From Verrucomicrobiia bacterium (GTDB lineage Bacteria > Verrucomicrobiota > Verrucomicrobiia > Limisphaerales > CAIMTB01): 64,000 nucleotides of DNA. Below, one piece after another: positions 54,017 through 63,247 of the stretch. Position 1 is the stretch's first letter, and the number at the start of each line of letters is the position of its first letter. Location of the stretch: positions 1-64,000 of the forward strand of contig JAHCBA010000023.1 of assembly GCA_019634625.1 (NCBI GenBank), given 5' to 3'. The notes beneath the pieces are model-generated. The model did no database searches. It was not told the DNA's origin and saw only the letters and a program-made list of their open reading frames with translations. The position numbers and the translations under genes are program-made.

Positions 54017-54230
54017 ATGGCGCCGCAGAGGTTCGGGCAGGACGAGGAGTGAGCGAGGCGCGTATCGAAACCGGGATACGGAACGAGCGACCGACGAAGC
54101 GCTTGCCCGAACAGATCAAGCCAGCGCGCCCGACCTTGCTGCATGGCTACGGCGAAGCCCCGGCCCCCAATCCAAAGCGGCGGGAACCGCCGCACTCCAC
54201 AGCCGCAGCGCTGTAGAGTACGCCCCGACG
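54017..54230 (+). other. Structured intergenic element
   Basis: GTTCGGGCA (54031-54039) can pair with TGCCCGAAC (54104-54112), enclosing a smaller hairpin CGTATC (54061-54066) with GATACG (54075-54080). Downstream, GCGGCGG-GAA-CCGCCGC (54178-54194) forms another perfect hairpin. The gap between the pilin-like and glycosyltransferase genes contains no protein gene. The stacked stems suggest a mobile palindromic element or a structured RNA. Only one copy was seen in the window. Confidence 0.55.
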
Positions 54231-54321
54231 AGAGGCTTGGAGAACGGCGGTTGGGTGTCCCATCCAACCCCCGCCTTGCGCCTTCCGAACTCCCCCGGGC
54301 GACACCTATCCTCGACGCCCG

Positions 54322-55536
54322 GTGCGCATCGCCCTCCTCACCCACGAACCCTTCCATCCCCCGTCCGGCGGCGGTTCCGCGGCCGCCGTGTACCTGGTCC
54401 GCCAACTGGTGGCCCGCGGCCATGAGGTCGAGGTCTTCGGACCCGCCCTCCCCGACGCGCCCGACGTCGAAGCCCGCTTCCACATCCGGTTGCGACCCTT
54501 CACCGCCTGGCCCATGGGACGCACCACGCCCCTTCGCACCCCCAAGTACCTCGCCTACCCCGTCGCCCTCTCCCGCCAGATCGCCCGCTTGCTGGCGTCC
54601 GGACTCCACTTCGATGTCGTGGTGGCCCAGCACGCCATTTCCGCCGTCGCCGCCGGACGCCTCGGACGCCGCTTTCAAATCCCCACCGTATTCAACCTGC
54701 TCGACTGCCTCACCGGCTTCCTCGAAACCTGGCCCGCCTGCCTGATGCCCCGCCCCCTCGCCCGGGCCCTCGTCCGCTACGAACTGCACCTGCCCGTCCG
54801 CTTTCAGGCCAGCCGCGTCCTCACCGTCTCCGACAGCCTCCGCGAACGCCTCATCGCCACCGGCTACCCCGCCGACCGCGTCCGGGCAACGTACTACGGC
54901 TACGACTCGACGCTCTTCCGGGTCCCCGCCCAACCGTGCCCCTCCCCGCCGGAACCCCGCGTGGTCATGCACGGCTCCTTCGATCGTCACCACCTCGGCC
55001 CCATCGCCCGTACTGCCGTCATCGAAACCGCCCGCGCCCGCCCGCATGTCCCGTTCCGATTCGTCGGTCCGGCCACCCCTTCCCTCAACGCCTTCCTCCG
55101 AACCGTCCGGGCCGCCGTCCCCGGCATCCTCATCGAACAACCGGGCTTCGTCCCTTACGACCGCATGCCGTCCTCGCTCCTCGATGCCACGGTCGGCATC
55201 ACCCCCTACGAACCGTCCACCGGCACCCACTGCGCGTTCGTCGCCAAGACGGTCGAGTACCTCGCCCTCGGCCTGCCCGTGGTCTGCACCCCCCTCGAAA
55301 GCGCCCTCCGCTACTACAAGGGTCTCGATGGCATCCGCTTCTCGCGCGCCAACGGCCCGGACTTCGCCCGACTCCTCATTGACACCCTCGACTGGTCCTC
55401 GACCCGCCGTGCCGCCGCCGTGGCGCCCGCCCGCCACAAGGTCGCCACCGAACTCGACTGGAACATCATCTGCCGCCGCGCCGCCGATTGGATCGAGGGC
55501 GCAGCCCTGCCCGCTCACTCCCCCCAGGTCCCCTGA
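54322..55536 (+). CDS. Glycosyltransferase family 4-type protein
   Basis: A 404-residue cytosolic GT-B enzyme. The N-terminal domain starts MRIALLTHEPFHPPSGGGSA with GHEVEVFGP, and acceptor-side elements VFNLLDCLTGF and VLTVSDSLRERLIATGYPAD follow. The C-terminal donor domain has RFVGPATPSL and a diverged E-x7-E-like region, TGTHCAFVAKTVEYLALGLP. The family transfers sugars from nucleotide donors to glycans or lipids; substrate unknown. The start codon is GTG at 54322. The 3' end overlaps the convergent beta-helix gene by 22 bases. Confidence 0.86.
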   Translation: MRIALLTHEPFHPPSGGGSAAAVYLVRQLVARGHEVEVFGPALPDAPDVEARFHIRLRPFTAWPMGRTTPLRTPKYLAYPVALSRQIARLLASGLHFDVVVAQHAISAVAAGRLGRRFQIPTVFNLLDCLTGFLETWPACLMPRPLARALVRYELHLPVRFQASRVLTVSDSLRERLIATGYPADRVRATYYGYDSTLFRVPAQPCPSPPEPRVVMHGSFDRHHLGPIARTAVIETARARPHVPFRFVGPATPSLNAFLRTVRAAVPGILIEQPGFVPYDRMPSSLLDATVGITPYEPSTGTHCAFVAKTVEYLALGLPVVCTPLESALRYYKGLDGIRFSRANGPDFARLLIDTLDWSSTRRAAAVAPARHKVATELDWNIICRRAADWIEGAALPAHSPQVP

Positions 55537-56771
55537 AACGCCCTCTCGTCCCCGTCCACACAGGCGACCGCCTGAATCAGCGCCCGCGGGTTGTCCCGCG
55601 TGATCGGCTCCGCCGCCGCATAGTTCCGCATCCGGCACCCGAACAGACTCACGGTCAGCCGCTGATCCCCCCGCACCCACAGAAAATCCTGCGACCGGCC
55701 CAGCGTCGTGAGCGCCGGGTTCCCGCCCGAAAACGCCTCCACCTGGCTCAGACTCGTGTGCCCCCTCCCCTCGATGATGATCGGCCGGATGTCCTCCACC
55801 CGCGCCCCCACGTTCGCAATGATCGACCCCTGCGCGATCTGCCAGTTGCGGTTGAACGGACTGTCCCCCGCCTTGTGAATGCCCACCGTCACGCAGTCCA
55901 GGTTGAAGCTGGTCAACTGCCCGTAGGTCGCCGGCCCGAGATACACCCCGCCGTACGCGCCGAACGTGAACACATCCATCAGCACCGCGTTGTCCGTGTG
56001 CCCGATCCAATAGCTGAACGTCCCCTTCGCCACCACGGCGTCAATCACCGCCCGGCTGTATCCGCCCCGGAAATACCTCAGGTTCGCCGGGTTCACATGG
56101 CAGTGCAGCACCCGCGGCACGTCGTAGCAGAAGTCGATCCGCACAAACTCGCCCCCCAGCGGATACCCGTAGCAATGCTCGATGAGAATCTGCTCGCACG
56201 GAAACTCCCGCCGCGCCTTGAAATCCATCGCCAGGTACTCGCCGTAGAAGGTCAGACACGACAGCGTCACGCCCTGCACCATCCGCTCCTGGGACACCCG
56301 CAGCGTCGCCGGGTACGGCACGATGGCCGCCGGATCGGTGAGCGTCTGGCCCGGATACCAGAACTGCAATCCCCGCACCTGCGTGGACCCTTCCACGGTC
56401 AAAAACGGCGCGTCCGCGTCCATGATTGCAAACACGCTCCCCACCGGTTGCCGGCGGTTCGGATGCCGCGTGCCACGCCCCACCGGCCCATGCACCCCCA
56501 GCAGGGACACGTTCTGCCGCAACACGACCCCCGACGCCACCGGGTAGGGATCCTCGCTCGGCGCCAGCCACAACGCCCCGCCCCGCGGCGCCGCCCAGTC
56601 GATCGCCCGCTGCAACGCCTCCCGGTTCGCCCCCGGCGTGTTCGTGGGCGACAGCCCGAATTCCGCCAGGTCACGCGCCACCGGCACCGCCCCCGAAGCC
56701 GCACCGATCCACCCTCCCAACCCCAGCATCAGCACCAGACATCCCCGCACCCGTCCGTTCGCTCGCATCAT
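55515..56771 (-). CDS. Exported beta-helix (pectate lyase-like / GH28-related) protein
   Basis: A 418-residue protein with signal peptide (VRGCLVLMLGLGGWIGAASG). Residues about 40-75 (NREALQRAIDWAAPRGGALW) are the usual opening of pectate-lyase-3/GH28-like helices, in which a short alpha helix caps a right-handed beta-helix. Further coils include VVLRQNVSLLGVHG and VRGLQFWYPGQTL. No catalytic triad was recognised. Two adjacent ATGs (56771, 56768) are possible. It is in the same direction as rsmE, 65 bases after it, and may follow grpE-dnaJ-rsmE in one transcript. Confidence 0.78.
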   Translation of the reverse strand: MMRANGRVRGCLVLMLGLGGWIGAASGAVPVARDLAEFGLSPTNTPGANREALQRAIDWAAPRGGALWLAPSEDPYPVASGVVLRQNVSLLGVHGPVGRGTRHPNRRQPVGSVFAIMDADAPFLTVEGSTQVRGLQFWYPGQTLTDPAAIVPYPATLRVSQERMVQGVTLSCLTFYGEYLAMDFKARREFPCEQILIEHCYGYPLGGEFVRIDFCYDVPRVLHCHVNPANLRYFRGGYSRAVIDAVVAKGTFSYWIGHTDNAVLMDVFTFGAYGGVYLGPATYGQLTSFNLDCVTVGIHKAGDSPFNRNWQIAQGSIIANVGARVEDIRPIIIEGRGHTSLSQVEAFSGGNPALTTLGRSQDFLWVRGDQRLTVSLFGCRMRNYAAAEPITRDNPRALIQAVACVDGDERAFQGTWGE

Positions 56772-56836
56772 GGCGCCACCGAATCCGATCCCCGCCCCGC
56801 CCGCAACCCAATTGCCGCCGCCACAGCCCCTTCGTC

Positions 56837-57595
56837 TCACCCACCGGCCCGGCGGGCGCGTTCATGCTGCAGCACCGCCAGACCCGCCACCACCGCCGTC
56901 TCCGCCCTCAGCACCAGCGGCCCCAGCGTGATGGGTTGCACCCCGGCGTCGATCAAGGCCCGTTCCTCCTCCGGCGTAAAATCCCCCTCCGGCCCCGTCA
57001 TCAAGGTGACCGGACCCGCCAACACCTCCGCCCCTGCCTCGTCCAGCACCTGTCCCGGCCAACGCGCCTCGCGACGCAGCATCGCCGCCACCCGCAATCC
57101 ATCGCCCGCATCGGACAGGAACCGTGCCAAGGTCCGGGGCGCTTCGAGGCGTGGCATCCAGGCGTTCCCGCATTGCTTGCACGCCTCCCGCGCCGTTCGC
57201 TCCCAGTCCGCCACCCTCGCCACCGCCTCGCCGTCCGGCATCCGGGCCACCGTTCGCGCCGTCACCAGCGGCGTGATCGCCGTCGCGCCCAGTTCGGTCG
57301 CCTTCTGGATCAGGAAATCCATCGCCCGCCCCTTCAACAGCGCCGGCGCCAACGCCACCGGCATCGGCGCCGCCTGACGCCGCGCCATCACCACCTCCAC
57401 CTCCAACGCACGCCGTCCCCCGCCGGTCACCCGACAGGCCAGAATGCCACCCGCGCCGTCCAGCACCTCGATCTCGTCCCCCGGACCCAGACGAAGGACC
57501 CGCGCGGCGTGGTGGCTGTCCTCCGGTCCAAGCGCCCACCGCGACCCCACGGCCGCCCCGCCCTCACCTTCTCGTGCCAGGACGAATCGATGCAC
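56837..57595 (-). CDS. rsmE: 16S rRNA (uracil(1498)-N3)-methyltransferase
   Basis: A 252-residue SPOUT methyltransferase that methylates U1498 of 16S rRNA using S-adenosylmethionine. The N-terminal PUA-like part begins MHRFVL and has SHHAARVLRLGPGDEIEVLD. The knotted domain carries LLKGRAMDFLIQKATELGA, then MTGPEGDFTPEE and LGPLVLRAETAVVAGL, both diagnostic. The GTG at 57595 is the start. It lies 15 bases after dnaJ, in the order grpE-dnaJ-rsmE, a conserved cluster. Confidence 0.95.
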   Translation of the reverse strand: MHRFVLAREGEGGAAVGSRWALGPEDSHHAARVLRLGPGDEIEVLDGAGGILACRVTGGGRRALEVEVVMARRQAAPMPVALAPALLKGRAMDFLIQKATELGATAITPLVTARTVARMPDGEAVARVADWERTAREACKQCGNAWMPRLEAPRTLARFLSDAGDGLRVAAMLRREARWPGQVLDEAGAEVLAGPVTLMTGPEGDFTPEEERALIDAGVQPITLGPLVLRAETAVVAGLAVLQHERARRAGG

Positions 57596-57610
57596 GCACC
57601 CCCCCGGACG

Positions 57611-58756
57611 CTACCGGAAGAACTCCCTGGCCCGCTCGAAGAACGACTTTGCCTGCGGGTAGCTGTTGTTGTCGCACAGCGCCGCGAACTCCTCGATCTT
57701 GGCCCGCTGGGCCGAGGTCAGATGCGTCGGCACCTCCACCGCCACCCGCACCATCAGGTCCCCGTGCCCGAATCCCTGCAGGTTCTTGACCCCCTTCCCC
57801 TTCAATCGAAACTGCGTCCCGGGCTGCGTTCCCGCCGAAATCCGGATCGACGCCCGCCCGTTCAGGGTCGGCACCTCGACATCCCCCCCCAATGCCGCCT
57901 GGGCGAAGCTGATCGGCACCTCGCAGTGCAGATCGTCGCCGTCCCGCTCGAAAATCTCGTGCTCCCGCACATGAAGCACCACATACAGATCGCCCGATGG
58001 CCCGCCCCGCAACCCGCCCTCCCCGTTCCCCATCGACCGCAATCGCGTCCCCGTGTCCACCCCCGCCGGAATGCGGATGGTGATCTTCGAGGTCTTCTCC
58101 CGGCGCCCCGTCCCCCGGCAGCTCCGGCACGGCTTCTCGACGATCCGCCCCGCGCCCTCGCACCGCGGACACGTCTGCGCAAGGCTGAAGATCCCCCGCG
58201 ACGTCACCACCTGCCCCCGGCCCCCGCAGGTCGCACATACCTTCAACGACGACCCCGGTTCGGCACCGCGTCCGTGGCAGTGGTCGCAACTCTCCGGCCG
58301 CGTCAACGTCAGCTCCTTCTCCACCCCCAGCACCGCCTCCTCCAAGGTGATCTGCAGGTCGTACCGGAGATCCGCGCCCCGCGCCGGGGCCGTGGGATCC
58401 GCGGATCGTGCCTCCCCGAAAAGTTCGCTGAAGATCCCGCCCCCGCCGCTTCCAAAAACCTCGCGGAAGATCTCGAACGGATCGTGAAATCCACCCCCGC
58501 CCCCGCGCCCGGCTCCCGCCCGCGACCGCGGATCGAACGCCTGGTGCCCGTATTCGTCGTAGGCCGCCCGCTTCTGCGGGTCCGACAACGCCTCGTAGGC
58601 CTCGCCCAGCTCCTTGAACCGCTCCTCCGCCGCCTTGTCCCCGGGGTTCTTGTCCGGATGAAACTTCACCGCCAGCTTGCGGTACGACTTCTTGATCTCC
58701 TCCGCCGACGCGCCCTTCGACACGCCCAGCACCTCGTAGTAATCGCGCTTGGCCAT
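57611..58756 (-). CDS. dnaJ: Chaperone protein DnaJ
   Basis: A 381-residue Hsp40 co-chaperone. The J domain (1-70) contains [18 protein letters not shown] and the HPD tripeptide (HPDKNPGD). The Gly/Phe-rich region follows ([15 protein letters not shown]). Four zinc-finger repeats of CXXCXGXG type are visible: [32 protein letters not shown]. The C-terminal substrate domains contain [20 protein letters not shown]. It stimulates the ATPase of DnaK and delivers clients. It starts at 58756, 3 bases after the grpE stop. dnaK is not in this window. Confidence 0.97.
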   Translation of the reverse strand: MAKRDYYEVLGVSKGASAEEIKKSYRKLAVKFHPDKNPGDKAAEERFKELGEAYEALSDPQKRAAYDEYGHQAFDPRSRAGAGRGGGGGFHDPFEIFREVFGSGGGGIFSELFGEARSADPTAPARGADLRYDLQITLEEAVLGVEKELTLTRPESCDHCHGRGAEPGSSLKVCATCGGRGQVVTSRGIFSLAQTCPRCEGAGRIVEKPCRSCRGTGRREKTSKITIRIPAGVDTGTRLRSMGNGEGGLRGGPSGDLYVVLHVREHEIFERDGDDLHCEVPISFAQAALGGDVEVPTLNGRASIRISAGTQPGTQFRLKGKGVKNLQGFGHGDLMVRVAVEVPTHLTSAQRAKIEEFAALCDNNSYPQAKSFFERAREFFR

Positions 58757-58759
58757 GGC

Positions 58760-59401
58760 TCAGCCCTGGAGCGAACGGGCCACCACCACCGAGGCCGGCC
58801 GCAACAACCTCTGATGCAGCCGGTATCCCTTCCGCAACTGCCGCACCACCTGGCCGTCCGGCACCCCGTCGGTCTCCTCCTGCGACACCGCTTCGTGCCA
58901 GGTCGGATCGAACGTCTGCCCCACGGCATCGATCTCCTCCAACCCCGACTCCCGCAACACGCCCCGCAACTGGCTCAACACCATCTCCACCCCGGTCTTC
59001 AAGCCGTCCACCGCCCCCTCCTGCGCCGTGTTCACTGCCGCCAGCGCCATGTCCAGGTTGTCCAACGCAGGCATCAGCTTCTCCAGCAATCCCTGGTTGG
59101 CGAATTGCACCGCCTCCACCCGCTCGCGGGCCGAGCGCTTCCGGAAATTCTCCAGGTCCGCCACCGTCCGCAAATAGCGGTCCCTGAACGTGTCCGCCTC
59201 CCCCGCCTTGCGGCGCAACACCTCCAGATCCTCAAGCTCCCCTACCCCTTCCCCCTCCACCGTCACCCGCACCTCCACGGGTTCGACGGGTTCGACGGGT
59301 TCGACGGGTTCGACGGGTTCGGTCTGCACCTTCGGCTCCACCCCCGACTCCGCCGCTCCGGCGGCGTCCAGGGGCGCTGGGTCCATGGTCCTCTCGCTCA
59401 T
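58760..59401 (-). CDS. grpE: Nucleotide-exchange factor GrpE
   Basis: A 213-residue protein. The acidic, disordered N-terminus contains a run of VEP repeats (residues about 30-43). The coiled-coil region (60-120) has RDRYLRTVADLENFRKRS, the family signature, and the C-terminal beta domain has GQTFDPTWHEAVSQEETDGV and GYRLHQRLLRPASVVVA. GrpE releases ADP from DnaK. The ATG at 59401 is used; ATG 59410 and 59386 are alternatives. No CIRCE-type operator was seen upstream, so heat control, if any, is by another route. Confidence 0.95.
   Translation of the reverse strand: MSERTMDPAPLDAAGAAESGVEPKVQTEPVEPVEPVEPVEPVEVRVTVEGEGVGELEDLEVLRRKAGEADTFRDRYLRTVADLENFRKRSARERVEAVQFANQGLLEKLMPALDNLDMALAAVNTAQEGAVDGLKTGVEMVLSQLRGVLRESGLEEIDAVGQTFDPTWHEAVSQEETDGVPDGQVVRQLRKGYRLHQRLLRPASVVVARSLQG
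59282..59320 (-). repeat. 9-bp tandem repeat coding for VEP in grpE
   Basis: TTCGACGGG repeats four times in a row and partly a fifth time on the plus strand. Read on the minus strand it codes Val-Glu-Pro in frame. Copy number can change without shifting the frame. It sits in the disordered N-terminus of GrpE. Confidence 0.85.
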
Positions 59402-59499
59402 GCCAAACATTCCAAAACGCACAGGACCGGAAGAGTGACACACCCCCTCCCCCCGTGGCAACCCGCGCCTCGTCCCCACTCCATCCCGTCAGAACTTTG

Positions 59500-59871
59500 T
59501 CACGCACCCTCCTGACCCTGTCCCTGCCCCAATGCCGGTTTCCGCGTGGTGATGAGGATGGCATTGCGGGGGGCCGGACACACGTCATGGCAGATGCCAC
59601 ACCCCGTGCATGTCTCCGCCACAATTTTTGGCAGGCCCTCGCCCAACTCGATCGCGCCCGCCACCGGGCAACGCTCGTAGCACACGGTGCAATAGCCGTC
59701 GGTGTACGCCAGACAGAACCGCCCCTGGATCACCGCCACTCGATCCGTCCGTACCCAGGGCGGTATCGCGACCCCGTCACCGGCCAATCCGCCAGGCCCC
59801 TTCACCAGCCCGCCCCCCGCCTTCAGGGGCTTGAACAGGCTCCTTATCAACGCCCGACGCGAAAGGCTCAT
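59500..59871 (-). CDS. 4Fe-4S ferredoxin-type protein (NapF-like)
   Basis: A 123-residue protein starting MSLSRRALIRSLFKPL, an N-terminal arginine-rich segment seen in NapF-like proteins. Two cysteine groups follow: CTVCYERCP (with an extra Cys seven residues before) and CTGCGICHDVCP, consistent with two [4Fe-4S] clusters. It would pass electrons to an oxidoreductase that is not encoded beside it. The ATG at 59871 is preferred over a GTG two codons earlier. It begins 6 bases after the stop of the PEP-CTERM gene, so the two are probably co-transcribed. Confidence 0.82.
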   Translation of the reverse strand: MSLSRRALIRSLFKPLKAGGGLVKGPGGLAGDGVAIPPWVRTDRVAVIQGRFCLAYTDGYCTVCYERCPVAGAIELGEGLPKIVAETCTGCGICHDVCPAPRNAILITTRKPALGQGQGQEGA

Positions 59872-59877
59872 GTCCAC

Positions 59878-60633
59878 TCACCCGACCGCACGCCCGTTAC
59901 CCGCTCGACCGGCCCGCACGCGGCGCCACCCGCCGTACCCCGCCAGCGCCAACCCCGCCATCCAACCCATCGCCCCCGGTTCCGGAACCGCCGCACCCAC
60001 CAGCAGGTTGTCCACCGTGACGTAATGCCCGGTAAACAGCTCGTTCGGATTCACGATCAGCGAGGTGAACGTCTCCGTCCCTTCCGCCACAAAGCCCACA
60101 AACCGCTGGGACGCCGTCGTCTGGCTGTTCACCGAAATCGACGTTCCGTCGCTCAACGTGAGCGTGATGGACCCCGTCCCCCGCGGGTCGCCCGCCTCGT
60201 CGGTCAGAAAGAAATCCCCGCCAATGGCCGTCACGTTGCCGCTGGTGAAGGTGATCCGGATGCCCGTGAAATCGACCAGCGTGCCAAGGGCCCGCGTTCC
60301 CGCGATCTCGTCGCCTTCCGGCGTCTCCCGCGCGGTGACCCAGAGCTGATTCTGGGTCGTCAGCTCGAACGGCTCCTCCTCAACGGTGTAGGTGAACCAT
60401 CCGCCCGGCCCCACAAACGGCACCGCGAAGTCGTCATCCGCCTCCGCCGGCAGCAATCCACGGGCCACCCCCTGGAACGTCTCCTCGTAGTAACCCGGCT
60501 GCACCAGGCCCAGAAACGCGTCCCGTTCCGTGATCACCACCGCCGCCGTCGCCCCAGCCGCCGCCGCCAGGCAACCCGCCACCGCACCCGCTCCGAACCA
60601 ACCGGCATTCCGTCGCTGTCTGATGCTTCTCAT
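59878..60633 (-). CDS. PEP-CTERM sorting-signal protein
   Basis: A 251-residue exported protein with signal peptide (AGAVAGCLAAAAGATAA). The middle is beta-rich (TGIRITFTSGNVTAIGGDFF, GTGSITLTLSDGTSISVNSQ) and has no known domain. The C-terminus VPEPGAMGWMAGLALAGYGG is followed by WRRVRAGR: the PEP motif, a hydrophobic helix and a basic tail that exosortase recognises. It is therefore likely processed and exposed on the cell surface or in the exopolysaccharide matrix. The ATG at 60633 is the start; a TTG three codons earlier is possible. No exosortase gene is in view. Confidence 0.9.
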   Translation of the reverse strand: MRSIRQRRNAGWFGAGAVAGCLAAAAGATAAVVITERDAFLGLVQPGYYEETFQGVARGLLPAEADDDFAVPFVGPGGWFTYTVEEEPFELTTQNQLWVTARETPEGDEIAGTRALGTLVDFTGIRITFTSGNVTAIGGDFFLTDEAGDPRGTGSITLTLSDGTSISVNSQTTASQRFVGFVAEGTETFTSLIVNPNELFTGHYVTVDNLLVGAAVPEPGAMGWMAGLALAGYGGWRRVRAGRAGNGRAVG

Positions 60634-60912
60634 GGTAGGCAAAACCGAGGCCCCAAAACCGCTCCCACGCCGGACCTCTCGTCAGGTCCCGGGTCAGGTC
60701 GCGGCCATCGAGGCTTCATGGGGATAGGAGTTGAGTTAGGAATTCAATTCGGACTCCGTGGAGGAAAGGGTGTTTCCCCCCGGAAGGAAAGCACGAAGCG
60801 GCACCCACCCCATGTGCCCCTTCACCGCAAAAACATGGACATCCCGCCCCCGAATCGTGCGATTCTTGCCCGCAGCCCAATGGCTCTCCAGATCCCAAGA
60901 ACCATCGTTCCC

Positions 60913-62241
60913 ATGAAACGCCGCAACTTCCTCGCCTCCACCGCCACCTTCGGCGCCGGCTGCCTGATCCTCCCCAAACTCAGCCTCTTCGGCGCCAACG
61001 CCCCCAGTAACCGCCTCAACATCGCCCTCATCGGTGTCTGGGGTCGCGCCCTCGCCCACTACAAGGCCATCGAAAACGAAAACATCGTCGCCCTCTGCGA
61101 CATCAACGAACACCACCTCGCCAACGCCGCCAAACGCTTCACCGGCGCCAAAACCTACGTGGACTGGCGCCGCTGCCTCGACCAGAAGGACATCGATGCC
61201 GTGATCTGCAGCACCGCCGATCATCACCACGCCTTCGTCTCCAACTGGGCCCTCAACCGCGGCCAGCATGTCTATTGCGAAAAACCCCTCGCCAACAGCG
61301 TCGAGGAGGCCCGGGTGGTCCGCGCCAATTATCTCAAGAACCGTCATCGCCTCGCCACCCAGGTCGGCACCCAGCGCCACGAATACGAAAACTTCAACCG
61401 CGTCCGCGAACTCGTCCTCGATGGCGCCATCGGCGAACTCCAGGAGGTCAGCGCCTGGGGCAACCGCCAGCTCCCCCGCGACGGATACCTCCCCCCGTCC
61501 GGCAGTCCCCCACCCCACCTCCATTGGGATCTCTGGCTCGGCCCCGCCGGCGATCGCCCCTACAACCCAGGCTACTTCTCCGGCGGGCCCGGCATGAACT
61601 GCCTCCAGTGGAACATGTACTGGGACTTCGGCACCGGGCAGGTCGGCGATATGGGCGCCCATACCATGGACCTCGCCTGGAATGCCATCGATGCCGGCCT
61701 CCCCACCACCGCCGAGGCCACCGGCGATCCCTACCACCCCGAGGTCAGTCCCGTCCGCCTCGAAATGCACTTCCAAAACCCCGCCAACGACTGGCGCCCC
61801 CCCATCAAGGTCTCCTGGTATCAGGGCGGCGCCATGCCCGCCTCCCCCGCCCCCTGGGTGGACCTCAACCGCATCGGCCACGGCGCCCTCTTCGAAGGCA
61901 CCCAGGGCGCCCTCGTCGCCGAGTTCAACGCCCGCCTCCTCATCCCCCTCGGCAATGCCGCCGACCTCACCTACTACCGTCCCCGCACCCCCGACCGCCT
62001 CATCCCGCCCATGGGCAACTTCCAGACCCAATGGATCAATGCCTGCAAAGGCAACCTCAAGACATCCTGCAATTTCGACTACAACGGCACCATGACCGAG
62101 CAGATGATGCTCGGCCTCGTCGCCCATCGCGTCGGCAAGAAACTCGAGTACGACGGCGAACGCGGCCGCGTCACCAACGTCCCCGAGGCCAATCAGTACC
62201 TCAGCCGCCAATACCGCCCCGGCTGGACCCTCGACGGCTGA
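60913..62241 (+). CDS. Gfo/Idh/MocA-family oxidoreductase, Tat-exported
   Basis: A 442-residue protein. The N-terminus MKRRNFLASTATFGAGCLIL is a twin-arginine signal. The Rossmann domain (32-150) has LNIALIGVWGRALAHYKAIE and the Gfo/Idh/MocA signature CEKPLANSVEEA. The C-terminal half has HLHWDLWLGPAGDRPYNPGY and DMGAHTMDLAWNAID, typical of the large secreted family in Verrucomicrobia and Planctomycetes. Such enzymes bind NAD(P) and act on sugars or cyclitols; the substrate is unknown. The ATG at 60913 is at the Tat motif, and frames running upstream lack any domain. It converges with the amidohydrolase, 19 bases apart. Confidence 0.92.
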   Translation: MKRRNFLASTATFGAGCLILPKLSLFGANAPSNRLNIALIGVWGRALAHYKAIENENIVALCDINEHHLANAAKRFTGAKTYVDWRRCLDQKDIDAVICSTADHHHAFVSNWALNRGQHVYCEKPLANSVEEARVVRANYLKNRHRLATQVGTQRHEYENFNRVRELVLDGAIGELQEVSAWGNRQLPRDGYLPPSGSPPPHLHWDLWLGPAGDRPYNPGYFSGGPGMNCLQWNMYWDFGTGQVGDMGAHTMDLAWNAIDAGLPTTAEATGDPYHPEVSPVRLEMHFQNPANDWRPPIKVSWYQGGAMPASPAPWVDLNRIGHGALFEGTQGALVAEFNARLLIPLGNAADLTYYRPRTPDRLIPPMGNFQTQWINACKGNLKTSCNFDYNGTMTEQMMLGLVAHRVGKKLEYDGERGRVTNVPEANQYLSRQYRPGWTLDG

Positions 62242-62260
62242 AACCCGGCCCGCATCCCCG

Positions 62261-63142
62261 TCAGCCCTCACCCCCGCCCGCCGCGACCCCTCCCCCGTCC
62301 GGCGGCCCCCCCCGCGACGCAAGCCCGTACACCCGGGCTGCGTTCCCCCCGAACAGCGCCGCCCGCTGGCGACCGTCCCAGGTCGCCACGAATTCCTCCA
62401 CCACCTCCACCACCCGCTCGTACCCCGCCGCCAGCAGACACACCGGCCAGTCGCTCCCGAACATCAGCCGCTCCGGCCCAAACGCCTCGGCCACCACGTC
62501 CAGATACGGCCGGAGTTCCCCCGGACGCCACGTTCGAGGGTCCGCCTCGGTGACCAGCCCGCTCACCTTGCAGCTCACGTTGGTGTGCCGCCCCAACTCC
62601 CGCATCTGCGAGGCCCACGGCTCCATCGTCCCCTCCCGGATGCAAGGCTTCGCCGCATGGTCCAGAACGAACGCCTGCTCCGGCAACCGCCCCACCAGCT
62701 CAAGGGCCGCCGGCAATTGCCGCGGATAAATCAGGATCTCATACACCAGGCCCCGCTCCCGCAACCCGCTCACCCCGCGCACGAAATCCTCCCCCACCAG
62801 AAACCGGTCGTCCGGCTCGTCCTGCGCCACGTGCCGCACCCCCACCCAGCGCGGATGCCGCCCCAGCCGCTCCAGTTCCTCCCCCACCCGTTCGCTCCGC
62901 AAATCCACCCAGCCCACCACCCCGAGAATCCGCGGGTCGGCCTCCGCCAACCCCAGCAGCCATTCCGATTCCTCCACCGACTGACGCGCCTGCACCGCGA
63001 TGGATCCATCGAAACCCAGGGGTCCCTGCACCGCCGCCAGATCCGACGGCAACCAGTCGCGTTCCAGCGCCGAACCGGCGGCAATCCACGGATACTCCAC
63101 CGCGTCGTACCGCCAGAAATGCTGGTGCGCATCGATCTTCAT
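62261..63142 (-). CDS. Amidohydrolase family 2 protein (fuconolactonase-like)
   Basis: A 293-residue TIM-barrel hydrolase. It begins MKIDAHQHFWRYDAVEYPWI, with the HxH metal-site motif, continues with GFDGSIAVQARQSVEESEWL and GVRHVAQDEPDDRFL, has FVLDHAAKPCIREG in the middle, and ends the barrel with RLMFGSDWPVCLL. This matches the L-fuconolactone hydrolase-like branch of amidohydrolase 2. The natural substrate is not established. The ATG at 63142 places the HxH motif at the N-terminus, as usual. The gap to the next gene contains a decayed family A arm. Confidence 0.9.
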   Translation of the reverse strand: MKIDAHQHFWRYDAVEYPWIAAGSALERDWLPSDLAAVQGPLGFDGSIAVQARQSVEESEWLLGLAEADPRILGVVGWVDLRSERVGEELERLGRHPRWVGVRHVAQDEPDDRFLVGEDFVRGVSGLRERGLVYEILIYPRQLPAALELVGRLPEQAFVLDHAAKPCIREGTMEPWASQMRELGRHTNVSCKVSGLVTEADPRTWRPGELRPYLDVVAEAFGPERLMFGSDWPVCLLAAGYERVVEVVEEFVATWDGRQRAALFGGNAARVYGLASRGGPPDGGGVAAGGGEG

Positions 63143-63205
63143 CGCCGCCAAGAATGCGCCCCCCACCCGAATCCGAAATCGAAATCGCCCCCCCATCTCT
63201 CTCCG

Positions 63206-63230
63206 TTCGGAGGGCCGAACTCCGCAAGGC
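63206..63230 (+). repeat. Decayed family A arm
   Basis: CGGAGGGCCGAACTCCGCAA lies at 63206-63225, followed by GGCCA. It matches the family A arm with several changes. No partner arm is visible, so this is a relic. Confidence 0.5.
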
Positions 63231-63247
63231 CAGGCCCGCCAGAACCC

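Noticed and set aside
59330-59500. CIRCE-type heat-shock operator before grpE
   Set aside because: No TTAGCACTC / GAGTGCTAA pair could be found.
59455-60912. N-terminal extension of about 486 codons before the Gfo/Idh/MocA gene
   Set aside because: It lies antisense to the PEP-CTERM and ferredoxin genes and lacks any domain; the Tat signal marks the true start at 60913.
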